A stretch of DNA of 64,000 bases from JAAFJM01 sp964529175 (lineage in GTDB: Bacteria > Bacteroidota > Bacteroidia > UKL13-3): positions 310,001 to 374,000 of the forward strand of contig CAZGVO010000002.1 of assembly GCA_964529175.1 (NCBI GenBank), written 5' to 3'. The first letter of the stretch is position 1; each line of letters starts with the position of its first letter. The notes under the pieces are model-generated. The model had not been told where the DNA came from. It ran no database searches and saw only the letters and a program-made list of their open reading frames with translations. The translations under genes and the position numbers were made by a program. Shown here one piece after another: positions 26,810 to 35,445 of the stretch.

Positions 26810-27619
26810 ATGTTTACCATGGAAACAAAATTATTTACTGACCAATTGGGACGAAGTGTTTTAATCAATTTTCCGCCCAAACGCATTATTTCGTTGGTTC
26901 CATCGCAAACCGAATTTTTGTACGATTTAGGCTTAGATACAGAAATTGTTGGGCAAACATTGTTTTGTATTCATCCAAAAAATAAACATAAAACCAAAAC
27001 CATTATTGGCGGCACTAAAAACCTAAAATTGGATATAATTGCGCAGCTAAAACCCGATTTAATTATAGGCAATAAAGAAGAAAATGAGCAAAAACAAATA
27101 GAGTATTTAATACATCATTATCCCGTTTGGATGAGCGATATTTATACCCTTAATGATGCTTATGACATGATGAAAAAATTGGGTGAAGTAGTTGGTAAAC
27201 CTGAAGCTGCCAACCAAATAGTAAATCAAATTAGGCTTAATTTTAATGATTTACAATTACTTGATAATCAAAATAATAGGGCAGCTTATTTTATTTGGCG
27301 AAATCCATATATGGTGGCTGCTAATCATACTTTTATCAATCATTTATTACAAAAACTAAATTTTAATAATGTATTTGCCAATAATTTTGAGCGTTATCCG
27401 CAGGTAACCAACGAAGATTTAGTAACAGCCAATCCTGATTTTATTTTCCTTTCGAGCGAGCCTTATCCATTTAAAGACAAACACATTGCAGAGCTTCAAC
27501 AACTATTGCCAAAGGCAAAAATTCTATTGGTTGATGGCGAAATGTTTAGTTGGTATGGCAGCCGTTTATTGCACAGCGCTAGTTATTTTGGGCAATTGCT
27601 AGCACAATTATCAAATTAA
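26810..27619 (+). CDS. BtuF-like helical-backbone receptor without signal peptide
   Basis: 269 residues matching the periplasmic-binding PF01497 class used for cobalamin and siderophore receptors: PPKRIISLVPSQTEFLYDLG at the start, then LKPDLIIGNKEENE and YPVWMSD. The 'SLVPSxTE' signature is typical of the corrinoid branch. There is no N-terminal hydrophobic signal, so the protein would stay in the cytoplasm unless exported otherwise; as I recall, such signal-less forms occur in other Bacteroidota. It may bind a corrinoid or metal chelate inside the cell. An internal ATG at 26819 is an alternative start. Confidence 0.8.
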   Translation: MFTMETKLFTDQLGRSVLINFPPKRIISLVPSQTEFLYDLGLDTEIVGQTLFCIHPKNKHKTKTIIGGTKNLKLDIIAQLKPDLIIGNKEENEQKQIEYLIHHYPVWMSDIYTLNDAYDMMKKLGEVVGKPEAANQIVNQIRLNFNDLQLLDNQNNRAAYFIWRNPYMVAANHTFINHLLQKLNFNNVFANNFERYPQVTNEDLVTANPDFIFLSSEPYPFKDKHIAELQQLLPKAKILLVDGEMFSWYGSRLLHSASYFGQLLAQLSN

Positions 27620-27664
27620 TTTTTTATAACTTAATCAATAGCCACTTTTGTTGCTTTTTTTTAA

Positions 27665-27672
27665 TATTTTTG
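27665..27672 (+). promoter_or_regulatory. -7 element TATTTTTG placed 6 bp before an ATG
   Basis: A perfect TAnnTTTG match whose last three bases form a false TTG start. A transcript beginning about 7 bp downstream would start at or next to the ATG at 27679. No clean -33 TTG at 19 bp; TTG occurs at 27648 and 27651. Confidence 0.45.
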
Positions 27673-27678
27673 CGCCTA

Positions 27679-28608
27679 ATGGAAGAAAATAAAGAAAAAC
27701 GTAACCGCATAGCCGTTATACTACCATGGGCCTTAGTTGCAATTTTAACTGTACTAAATGGCTTTTTTATTTATAATTATTTTAAAACAGACCAAAAATT
27801 GGCTGTTACCGAAGAAGAATTATTTGATACCAAAGATGCTAAAAACTCGCTTGACTCATTATTGAAAATTACCACCAACGAGTTACAAAGTTATAAAGGT
27901 CAAAATGCATCGTTAGATAGTTTGGTGAGCCAAAAAGACAATGATTTAAAAGTATATGCTGATAGAATTAAACGTTTACTAGCGCAAGATAGAGTGAGTA
28001 AAGCCGATTTAGATAAGGCAATGGAGGAAATTGAGCAGTTGCGTTATTATAAACGTAAATATTTAACTCAAATTGATTCACTTTCAACTCAAATAGTGAT
28101 GCTTAACCGCGAAAACGATAATTTGAAAGGAAGTATCAATGCGCAAAAGCGTAATAACGAAAACTTAAGCATGGAAAATGCTGGTTTGAAAAATAAAGTA
28201 GCTATTGGTGCCAAACTAAATACTTCGGCCATATTGGTTACTGGTATAAAATTACGTGGCAATGGAAAAGAAAAGGAAACCATGAAAGCCAAACAAGTGG
28301 AGCAAATAAAACTAACCTTTAAAATTGCTGAAAACTATGTGGCCGAAAAAGGAACCAAAGACATTTATTTAAAGCTAACTACGCAAGATGGAACTACACT
28401 GTATAATCAAGCTACAGGAACTGCTACTTTTAAATTCCAAGGCGAAGAATCGTTATATACTCAAAAGAAAACCATAGAGTTTACCCAAGAAGCGCAAGAT
28501 GTAACAGTTTATTGGGCTAAAGGCTCTGAATTTGCAGCGGGTAAATACAAAGCTGAGCTTTTTTCTGATGGTTTTAAAATTGGTTCAGTTGAGTTTGAAT
28601 TGAAATAG
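27679..28608 (+). CDS. Membrane-anchored coiled-coil protein, unknown function
   Basis: 309 residues from ATG 27679 (an in-frame TTG at 27670 belongs to the -7 box and is unlikely to be the start). A short basic N-terminus and one membrane helix at about 12-32 (AVILPWALVAILTVLNGFF) lead to a long predicted coiled coil (about 40-175, regular Leu/Ile spacing, many Lys/Glu/Asp). A C-terminal beta domain follows (about 180-309: ILVTGIKLRGNGKEK, then VYWAKGSEFAAGKYKAELF), perhaps immunoglobulin-like. The topology suggests the coiled coil and beta domain face the periplasm. No family recognised; monocistronic. Confidence 0.72.
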   Translation: MEENKEKRNRIAVILPWALVAILTVLNGFFIYNYFKTDQKLAVTEEELFDTKDAKNSLDSLLKITTNELQSYKGQNASLDSLVSQKDNDLKVYADRIKRLLAQDRVSKADLDKAMEEIEQLRYYKRKYLTQIDSLSTQIVMLNRENDNLKGSINAQKRNNENLSMENAGLKNKVAIGAKLNTSAILVTGIKLRGNGKEKETMKAKQVEQIKLTFKIAENYVAEKGTKDIYLKLTTQDGTTLYNQATGTATFKFQGEESLYTQKKTIEFTQEAQDVTVYWAKGSEFAAGKYKAELFSDGFKIGSVEFELK

Positions 28609-28636
28609 ATTTAGCAGAAAAGACCCTTAATTTTTT

Positions 28637-28693
28637 AACCACATAGAACATAGAAACATAGTTAATATGCTTGTTTCTATGTTCTATGTGGTT
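28637..28693. repeat. Perfect 22-bp inverted repeat in an otherwise empty 309-bp gap
   Basis: Arms 28637-28658 and 28672-28693 are exact complements with a 13-nt loop; a T run follows the right arm. Within each arm the word CATAGAA recurs at about 9-bp spacing. It could terminate the coiled-coil gene or be a dispersed intergenic element. The rest of the gap (28609-28636 and 28694-28861) holds no gene-like frame. Confidence 0.8.
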
Positions 28694-28861
28694 TTTGTTT
28701 TTATACAACATTCCTTATTTTTCTTCTAGAGTTTTATATCTAAAGAATAGGGTTAGGTTTATATTGTCTTATACGAAATTTAATGCAGGGAAGGCATAAT
28801 GAAACAGCATGGCGCAACTCTGAATTAGTTGAATATTTGCTACTAACTGTCCTCAAAAAAG

Positions 28862-28898
28862 CATAAAAAAAGCCATTAACTTTTTGGGTTAATGGCTT
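28862..28898 (-). terminator. Terminator of the fatty acid desaturase gene
   Basis: An 11-bp stem (28870-28880 with 28888-28898, core GCCATTAAC) followed on the minus strand by a T run, about 20 bp after the desaturase stop. Confidence 0.85.
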
Positions 28899-28917
28899 CT
28901 GAAATTTTTATTATGAG

Positions 28918-30003
28918 TTAGGCAATTGCTTTAGCTGTACCCATTGCTTTTAGGTGCAATAAATGTGAGCGAACTGCACTTAAAACAGTAGGAAATTCTT
29001 TGTATTTAATATCAAACTCAGCACAAGCTTGTTTAACAATTTTGTGAATTTGAGGATAATGTACATGGCTAATACGAGGGAATAAATGGTGTTCTATTTG
29101 AAAATTTAAACCTCCCATAAACCAAGTCATACTTCTGCTTTTAGTAGCAAAATTTGCAGTTGTATTAATTTGGTGAATAGCCCATTCAGTTTCTATTTTC
29201 ATTGAAGTTCCGTTGGTATCTACAAATTCCATGTCTTCTAAAATATGAGCCAATTGGAAAACAATGGCAATAACCAATCCGCAAACAAATACACTAATTA
29301 AATAACCAATAATGGTAGGAACTAAACCAGCAAAAAATATTGGAAGTACTAAAAACAAACCTACGTACCCAACTTTGGTAACCCAAAATATGATATGTTC
29401 TTTTATGTCCATTTTACGTAATGGTGTATAATCTGAAATACGACTAGCAAAATATTTTTTGAAATCGTTAAAAAACACCCAAAAAATGTATGTTAAACCA
29501 TAAAGTAAAAGTCCATAAATATGCTGAAAACGGTGGAACCATTTACTATCTTGGTCAGCATGAACACGTATAAAAGGTTTGATATCAATATCATCGTCCA
29601 TACCTTCAATATTGGTGTAAGAGTGGTGGTTAATATTATGTTTTTGTTTCCATAAATAGCTACTGCCACCCATAATGTTTAATGAATAGCTCATTGCTTC
29701 ATTGATCCATTTTTTAGTAGAATAACTTCCGTGTGCACCATCGTGCATTACATTAAATCCAATTGCAGCTAAATCAACACCAAGTACAATACAAATAAGT
29801 ACGCTTATTAAATTAGATGTTGGTGTAAAAAACACCAATGTAATATAACAAGCAGCTAATACAGATAATAAAATAGCCGTTTTGGAATACAGTTTGTAAT
29901 TACCAGTTGGCTTAATGTTTTTTGTTTCAAAATACTCCTCAACACGAGCTTTTAAAACATTGAAAAATTCTGGGTTTTTGTTGTCGAATTTAATTTTGGT
30001 CAT
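28918..30003 (-). CDS. Membrane fatty acid desaturase (acyl-lipid/front-end type)
   Basis: 361 residues with three His boxes of the membrane di-iron desaturases: HDGAH (87-91), HNINHH (122-127) and QIEHH (302-306). The Gln-led third box marks the front-end or acyl-lipid branch. Hydrophobic pairs at about 41-83 and 205-255 place the boxes on the cytoplasmic face. It inserts a double bond into membrane acyl chains, probably to adjust fluidity. No cytochrome b5 domain is fused, so a separate electron donor is needed. Single gene with its own terminator. Confidence 0.92.
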   Translation of the reverse strand: MTKIKFDNKNPEFFNVLKARVEEYFETKNIKPTGNYKLYSKTAILLSVLAACYITLVFFTPTSNLISVLICIVLGVDLAAIGFNVMHDGAHGSYSTKKWINEAMSYSLNIMGGSSYLWKQKHNINHHSYTNIEGMDDDIDIKPFIRVHADQDSKWFHRFQHIYGLLLYGLTYIFWVFFNDFKKYFASRISDYTPLRKMDIKEHIIFWVTKVGYVGLFLVLPIFFAGLVPTIIGYLISVFVCGLVIAIVFQLAHILEDMEFVDTNGTSMKIETEWAIHQINTTANFATKSRSMTWFMGGLNFQIEHHLFPRISHVHYPQIHKIVKQACAEFDIKYKEFPTVLSAVRSHLLHLKAMGTAKAIA

Positions 30004-30100
30004 TCTTCATTAAATAATATTTGGCAATATGAATAAAATAAACTTTAGAAACTAAAACAATTGTCATGTAATTTATTTAGATTGATTTTAATTAAATGTG

Positions 30101-31168
30101 TTAAAAGTCCATTCTAAAACGCTCTCGTTTAAACTGTTGGAACGCTAGCGGGTTAGCTCGCAACTCTTCGTTATCAGTGCGTCTTGCTATGATATCTAGT
30201 GCTAAATAAATGGCATTTCGTAAGCTACTTTCATCTGCTTTATTTTTTCCAGCTATGTCATATGCTGTTCCATGGTCGGGCGAAGTACGCACAGTGCTCA
30301 AACCTGCTGTATAGTTTACACCATCAGTAAATGCAAAGTATTTGAAAGGAATTAAACCTTGATCGTGGTACATGGCTAATACGCCATCAAACTTTTCGTA
30401 TTGTTTTGAGCCAAAGAAGCCGTCAGCAGGGTAAGGTCCATATGCTAAAATTCCTTCATTTTGTGCTGCTTGCATAGCAGGAATAATCATATCTTTTTCT
30501 TCTAAACCAATTAATCCATCATCGCCAGCATGAGGATTTAAGCCTAATACCGCAATTTTTGGTTTTGGGCAATTAAAATCGTTTTTCAAGGACTGATTCA
30601 TTATTTTTATTTTATTCAAAATTAGCTCAGTGCTTAATTTTGAAGCAACTTCTTTTATTGGCACGTGTCCTGTAACCAAACCAACTTTTAGCTCATTGCA
30701 AACTAAAAACATTAAGTAATTATGGTTATTTAATTCATGGGCTAAATACTCGGTATGGCCTTTAAATGGTAAAAGTTCGCTGTTTACTAAATTTTTGTTG
30801 AGAGGAGCTGTTACCAATCCATCAAGTTTTTTTTCTTTTAAATCTTTGGTAGCTACTTCTAAACTTTTAAAGGCATATTTACCTCCCGTTTCGTTGGCTT
30901 CGCCTACTTTTATTTCTACTTCTTCTTCCCAACAAGCTATTAGATTGATTTTCTTGGTATTAACTTGATCTGGAGTTTTAATTATATTTACAAAAAACTC
31001 AGGAAAACCAACAATTTTTTTCCAATAGCCAATTACTTTTGGCGATGCATAAATAATTGGAGTACAATAGTCACAAATTCTTAAATCGCTTAAAGTTTTA
31101 ATCACTATTTCGGGAGCAATTGAATTAATATCGCCAATGGTTATGCCTATAACAGGAAGTTTACTCAT
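30101..31168 (-). CDS. pdxA: 4-hydroxythreonine-4-phosphate dehydrogenase
   Basis: A 355-residue enzyme of DXP-dependent pyridoxal phosphate synthesis. Family motifs: GDINSIAPEI near the start, FKGHTEYLA, TGHVPIKEV, LNPHAGDDG, GPYPADGFFG, MYHDQGLIPFK and RTSPDHGTAYDIAG. The metal-binding His residues of PdxA lie in HTEY, NPHAG and HDQG; all are present. It follows rpe by 47 bp on the same strand. Confidence 0.96.
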   Translation of the reverse strand: MSKLPVIGITIGDINSIAPEIVIKTLSDLRICDYCTPIIYASPKVIGYWKKIVGFPEFFVNIIKTPDQVNTKKINLIACWEEEVEIKVGEANETGGKYAFKSLEVATKDLKEKKLDGLVTAPLNKNLVNSELLPFKGHTEYLAHELNNHNYLMFLVCNELKVGLVTGHVPIKEVASKLSTELILNKIKIMNQSLKNDFNCPKPKIAVLGLNPHAGDDGLIGLEEKDMIIPAMQAAQNEGILAYGPYPADGFFGSKQYEKFDGVLAMYHDQGLIPFKYFAFTDGVNYTAGLSTVRTSPDHGTAYDIAGKNKADESSLRNAIYLALDIIARRTDNEELRANPLAFQQFKRERFRMDF

Positions 31169-31215
31169 TTTTTTGTTTAGTAGTTAATGTGTAAAGTTAA
31201 TAAAGTTTTTTGTAA

Positions 31216-31869
31216 TTACAACGCCTTTAAACTGGCAATGGTAGCCTTAGGGTTGCTCGATGAAAAAACATAATTACCAGCTACTAGCACATCGGCACCA
31301 GCTTTTAGTAATTTAGGTGCAGTAATTTCATTTACGCCTCCATCTATTTCTATTAAACAATGGCTATTTTTTTGAATAATTAAATTCTTTAAATCAGCAC
31401 ATTTGTTATATGTATTTTCAATAAATTTTTGTCCACCAAAACCAGGGTTTACACTCATCATACATACCAAATCAGTATCGGCTATAATGTCTTTCAATAA
31501 ATCAATTGGTGTATGTGGATTAATGGCTACACCTGCTTTCATGCCAGCTTCTTTTATGGCATAAATGGTGCGGTGTAAATGGGTGCATGCTTCGTAATGA
31601 ACTGAAAGAATATTTGCGCCAGCTTCTTTAAAATCGTTAATATAACGCTCTGGTTGAACAATCATTAAATGAACATCTAATGTTTTGGTAGCTAGTTTTT
31701 GTAATGATTTCATTACTGGAAATCCAAACGAAATATTGGGTACAAACACCCCGTCCATTACATCAACGTGAAACCAATCGGCCTCACTTTTATTAATCAT
31801 TTCAATGTCGGTTCCTAATTGTGCAAAATTTGCAGAAAGTATAGAGGGTGCAATAATGTGATTTGGCAT
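31216..31869 (-). CDS. rpe: Ribulose-phosphate 3-epimerase
   Basis: A 217-residue TIM-barrel enzyme of the pentose phosphate pathway. Motifs: IIAPSILSANF, WFHVDVMDGVFVPNISFG (with the metal-binding His and Asp), LDVHLMI, MSVNPGFGGQKF and IEIDGGVN (the second catalytic Asp). Complete and of normal length. It stands between an outer-membrane protein gene and pdxA; pentose phosphates feed PLP and cofactor synthesis, which may explain the pairing with pdxA. It has its own -7 element close to the ATG. Confidence 0.96.
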   Translation of the reverse strand: MPNHIIAPSILSANFAQLGTDIEMINKSEADWFHVDVMDGVFVPNISFGFPVMKSLQKLATKTLDVHLMIVQPERYINDFKEAGANILSVHYEACTHLHRTIYAIKEAGMKAGVAINPHTPIDLLKDIIADTDLVCMMSVNPGFGGQKFIENTYNKCADLKNLIIQKNSHCLIEIDGGVNEITAPKLLKAGADVLVAGNYVFSSSNPKATIASLKAL

Positions 31870-31876
31870 AATGCCG

Positions 31877-31884
31877 CAAATATA
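31877..31884 (-). promoter_or_regulatory. -7 element TATATTTG placed 7 bp before the rpe ATG
   Basis: A perfect TAnnTTTG match on the minus strand; the base triplet 19 bp upstream is TTT rather than TTG. The short distance to the ATG implies little or no leader. Confidence 0.45.
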
Positions 31885-31915
31885 ATTTTTAATTGATAAG
31901 GCGAAAATTTTACTT

Positions 31916-32614
31916 CTATTCTCTATTTAAGAAAATACCTAAACCAATATTTAAGTTAATTACCGTTGGGTTGTAGGTAATATCACCAAATAAAAATTCT
32001 TCTTTGGTATTTTCATTTACGGCTTTTGTATCACTAGGTTTTCCATTGCTAACTAAGTAACTACCTTCAATTTCTATAAAATATTTTTCTTTTATTGGTA
32101 CATATATTCCAGCTCCAATTCCATAAATTAGGCTTATATTGGAGGTGGTTTGCATAAATGTCAATGAACCAAACGTATTGCTACCATTAACTTCAGCTGA
32201 TTTTGACCTTCCTAATCCTGCAAAAGTTTTAATAAATAATGGAGTTTCCTTACCTTTTAGCATTAAACTTCCTATTAAAGCATTGGTTTCATGTTTTTTT
32301 ATCACCTTAGGATTTATGGTAGTAAATATATTGTTAAAGCCAGCGTATAAGTTTCCTTCTTCTAATCCATTAGTAAAGTTAACATAATTGATACCTAAAC
32401 ACAATGCACTAGCTAACCTAATGTCTGCATAAACTTTATAATTATAACCATTTGTTGCATAGCCATTATCCAGATAGCTGCCATAACCACTAGCAAACTG
32501 ACCCATTGGTAACGCTAAACCGCCTTGTAAACCAATTTGTATTTCATTATGTTGAGCAAAAGTATTTTTACTAAAACAGATAATAAGAATTAAAGGTAAA
32601 TATTTTTTTAACAT
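31916..32614 (-). CDS. Outer-membrane beta-barrel protein (PorT-like fold)
   Basis: 232 residues from ATG 32614: signal peptide LPLILIICFSKNTFAQ, then amphipathic strands (EIQIGLQGGLALPMGQFASGYG, GIGAGIYVPIKEKYFIEIEGSYL) and a typical barrel end (INLNIGLGIFLNRE). A TTG at 32623 lies inside the promoter -7 box and is not the likely start. No specific function recognised. It may lead the rpe-pdxA run (46-bp gap), although rpe has its own promoter signal. Confidence 0.78.
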   Translation of the reverse strand: MLKKYLPLILIICFSKNTFAQHNEIQIGLQGGLALPMGQFASGYGSYLDNGYATNGYNYKVYADIRLASALCLGINYVNFTNGLEEGNLYAGFNNIFTTINPKVIKKHETNALIGSLMLKGKETPLFIKTFAGLGRSKSAEVNGSNTFGSLTFMQTTSNISLIYGIGAGIYVPIKEKYFIEIEGSYLVSNGKPSDTKAVNENTKEEFLFGDITYNPTVINLNIGLGIFLNRE

Positions 32615-32620
32615 GGGTTT

Positions 32621-32628
32621 CAAAAGTA
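32621..32628 (-). promoter_or_regulatory. -7 element TACTTTTG placed 6 bp before an ATG
   Basis: A perfect TAnnTTTG on the minus strand with TTA in the -33 position after 19 bp. The ATG at 32614 is 6 bp downstream, the same spacing as at 27665-27679. Confidence 0.45.
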
Positions 32629-32898
32629 AATAAAAAACGCTATTTGTTAACTATTTTCGGCTATTCGTATAATTTTTTATTAATGGTTTTTTATAGTTTA
32701 AAAATTAAAATATGTCAAAATGTGTTTGTATTTTGGTGTTTAAACTATTGATTATGAAGTGTTTATTTGCGATATCGAGTCTTGATTTTTTAATTTTTGT
32801 AACTTAATTAAAAAGGCTAATCTCCATTCTTTTATGCAATCTAATTTTTTTAGATTTTATTTTGTAAGTGAACAAAACACTTAAAACACTATTTTATT

Positions 32899-34272
32899 AT
32901 GAATGCTAAAATTTTGATAGCTGCAGCTTTGCTTATGGCATTTGGCTGTAGGCAAGAAATTGTGGTACAAAAAGCAAGTTCAACTACGGTTGAAAATACT
33001 AATAACTCTAAAGGGACTGTTGCCCCAGTAAATTTTAAATGGCAATTTTTACAAGAATACATCATTACCCTTTCAAGTGATACCTTGCTAGATAATGTGC
33101 CTTTTGCTCTTTATGGAAACGATGGCAATTTGGTTTACAATGGTGTGATGAATTTTGGTTATAGCACTTGTAATATAAAGTTACCACGCGATGTGCAGTT
33201 TTTATCGGTTGTGAGCAATAATCCTAAAATTGTTCCTGGTCAAACCATTGACTTATATAAACCTACCTTTACCTATGACAGCAAAATTGTAATAAAAACA
33301 AATATTACTGTTGATAAATTATGGATTAAAAAACCAAATCAAACCATATTTAATCCAAGTAAGCAGTTGTTTAAAGGTAGCGAAATTCTGGATCTTTGGG
33401 ATGTAAACGAATATGTGTATACCCGTACTTTATTTGAAGATTTATGGCCAAGTACTGCAGATTACGATTTTAACGATATGGTAGTTGATAATTTAAACAT
33501 GCTATCGTTACGCAATCCTGTAAATCAGCCATCTGGCATTAAGCGTCCAACTGGTTTAGGTAATAAAGTAGTTTCTCAATTAAAAGGAACTTATGTGGTA
33601 CAGGCCAATGGTGCTGGTTTTAATAATGGTTTGGCGGTTCAACTTTTTGCCGAACACTACAACCAAGATGGAAGCATTACACCCATTAACGATGTATCAA
33701 ATTATATCAGTAATTTTAAGTTTACCAATAGTAGTGGCAAGGCCAATGCTGGAGCAACAGTTGAGTATTTGCCTAATGGCGAGGTTGTTATAATTATATT
33801 TGCAAGAATTAATGATGTAAAAGGTTCAATTTTTCAGAATACTGATGCTACTACTCAATTTGGATTAGGCGATACCATTAACTTTACCATAGATTTAAAT
33901 ACTCGAGTTGATCAAGATTATTGGAATGGTAAATTATGTAATTTTAGGTATTCGCATCCATTTTTATTGCAAGATGGAAACCGCAGCATTGAAATTCATG
34001 TGGCTGGCGAAAAACCAACTATGATGGCCAATACAGCTCTTTTTGGAACAGGAGAAGATAACAGCAACCTTGCAGTAGGCCGCACTTATGTTAGTAAAAG
34101 ACAAAATTTTCCATGGGCTTTAACAGTGCCTTCTAATTTTATTTGGGCTACCGAAAAAGTAGATTTATTGAGAGCCTATCCAAATTTTAGTAATTGGATT
34201 ATTAATAACAAGCAAAACATTAACGAGTGGCGCTTTAATAAAGTAGATTCGCTGGTAAAAAAAATTAACTAA
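32899..34272 (+). CDS. LruC-domain lipoprotein (DUF4842 C-terminus)
   Basis: 457 residues. Lipobox LMAFGC (Cys17). The LruC motif appears as LFEDLWPSTADYDFNDMVVD (about 173-192), a Ca-binding-like acidic loop seen in many Bacteroidota and Leptospira surface proteins. The remaining ~250 residues match the usual DUF4842 partner (LKGTYVVQANGAGFNNGLAV, HPFLLQDGNRSIEIHV). Likely a surface lipoprotein; the role is unknown. Monocistronic, with a terminator downstream. Confidence 0.85.
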   Translation: MNAKILIAAALLMAFGCRQEIVVQKASSTTVENTNNSKGTVAPVNFKWQFLQEYIITLSSDTLLDNVPFALYGNDGNLVYNGVMNFGYSTCNIKLPRDVQFLSVVSNNPKIVPGQTIDLYKPTFTYDSKIVIKTNITVDKLWIKKPNQTIFNPSKQLFKGSEILDLWDVNEYVYTRTLFEDLWPSTADYDFNDMVVDNLNMLSLRNPVNQPSGIKRPTGLGNKVVSQLKGTYVVQANGAGFNNGLAVQLFAEHYNQDGSITPINDVSNYISNFKFTNSSGKANAGATVEYLPNGEVVIIIFARINDVKGSIFQNTDATTQFGLGDTINFTIDLNTRVDQDYWNGKLCNFRYSHPFLLQDGNRSIEIHVAGEKPTMMANTALFGTGEDNSNLAVGRTYVSKRQNFPWALTVPSNFIWATEKVDLLRAYPNFSNWIINNKQNINEWRFNKVDSLVKKIN

Positions 34273-34291
34273 TTTAATATTGTTTCATTAC

Positions 34292-34329
34292 AAAAAAGGG
34301 CTAGGTTTTAAAACTTTGCCCTTTTTTGT
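34292..34329 (+). terminator. Terminator of the LruC lipoprotein gene
   Basis: A 10-bp stem (34292-34301 with 34318-34327, AAAAAAGGGC and complement); the loop can pair further (GGTTT/AAACT). T run follows; 20 bp after the stop. Confidence 0.85.
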
Positions 34330-34413
34330 TTTTAATGGCCGTTTAGCATAAAATTTAGCATAAAACTTTTGCCTAATACCATAAAAACTTACTTTTGGCA
34401 AAACACTATTTTT

Positions 34414-35310
34414 ATGTATTTAAAACCCAATAGCACCATTGCCATTGCTGCCACAGCAAGGCATATAGATAAAGATTTAATAGCTAATGCTGTTCAAATT
34501 TTTGAAAGTTGGGGTTTAAATGTGGTGCTTAGTAATTATTTATTTGAGCAAGAAAATGCGTTTGCAGGTAGTGATGAAAAACGTGCTTTGGGTTTTCAGC
34601 AATTGCTCGATAATCCCGAAATTGATGCCATTGTAATAGCCAGAGGTGGGTATGGTACAGTGCGGGTTATTGATAAAATTGACTTTACTAAATTTATCCA
34701 AAAACCTAAAATAATAGCTGGCTTTAGCGATGTTACGGTTTTGCATGCACATATCAATCAAAATTTTGGTATTCAAACTTTTCATAGCTGTATGCCTATT
34801 ACTATGCAAGGCAAATACTATAATGAACAAACCAATCAAAGTTTTAAAAATGCTTTGTTTGGCAATAATATTAATTACCAATTTGCGCAGCACAAACTTA
34901 ATAATTGTAAAAATATAGAAGGTGAGTTGGTTGGTGGCAATTTATCGGTATTATACAGCTTGTTAGGCAGCCCAAGCGATTTAAACTTGGATGGTAAAAT
35001 ACTTTTTATAGAAGATATTGGAGAGTATTATTACCATATTGACCGCATGATGCAAGGCCTTGATAGAGCTGGAAAGTTTAAAAAATTAAAAGGACTTTTG
35101 GTAGGCGGAATGAACGATATGAACGAAAATGCAGCACCTTTTGCTTTTAACAAAAACTGTTATCAAATTATAAATGAAGTAGTTGGTAAATATAATTTTC
35201 CGGTGTTTTATGGCTTTCCTGCAGGACACGAAAATTTGAATTTATGCGTTAAATTAGCTGCTAACTGTAAAATTAGTTTTGATAATGAAAATGTGTATTT
35301 TGCTCAGTAG
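34414..35310 (+). CDS. LD-carboxypeptidase (peptidase family S66)
   Basis: 298 residues from ATG 34414, which gives the family opening MYLKPNSTIAIAATA; the frame extends upstream to a TTG without homology. The Ser-Glu-His triad is visible: S105 in GFSDVT, E200 in LFIEDIGE and H272 in FPAGHEN. ARGGYGT (77-82) is the conserved loop before it. Family members (LdcA) remove the terminal D-Ala from tetrapeptides during cytoplasmic peptidoglycan recycling. No signal peptide, which fits a cytoplasmic recycling role. Close in theme to dapF and mtgA in this window. Confidence 0.92.
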   Translation: MYLKPNSTIAIAATARHIDKDLIANAVQIFESWGLNVVLSNYLFEQENAFAGSDEKRALGFQQLLDNPEIDAIVIARGGYGTVRVIDKIDFTKFIQKPKIIAGFSDVTVLHAHINQNFGIQTFHSCMPITMQGKYYNEQTNQSFKNALFGNNINYQFAQHKLNNCKNIEGELVGGNLSVLYSLLGSPSDLNLDGKILFIEDIGEYYYHIDRMMQGLDRAGKFKKLKGLLVGGMNDMNENAAPFAFNKNCYQIINEVVGKYNFPVFYGFPAGHENLNLCVKLAANCKISFDNENVYFAQ

Positions 35311-35445
35311 AAGAGTATATTTCTGATATTCAGTAATTTGTGTTTTTTATTGTTATTATAAAAAGGCAGTTATAAATAATAAAAATCAAAACTATGTTAA
35401 TAGTTTAACTTGCCAATTGCCAATCATTTTAATTACTTGCACCCA

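Noticed and set aside
28637..28693. CRISPR unit or phage attachment site
   Set aside because: There is a single inverted pair with no spacer series, cas genes or integrase in view.
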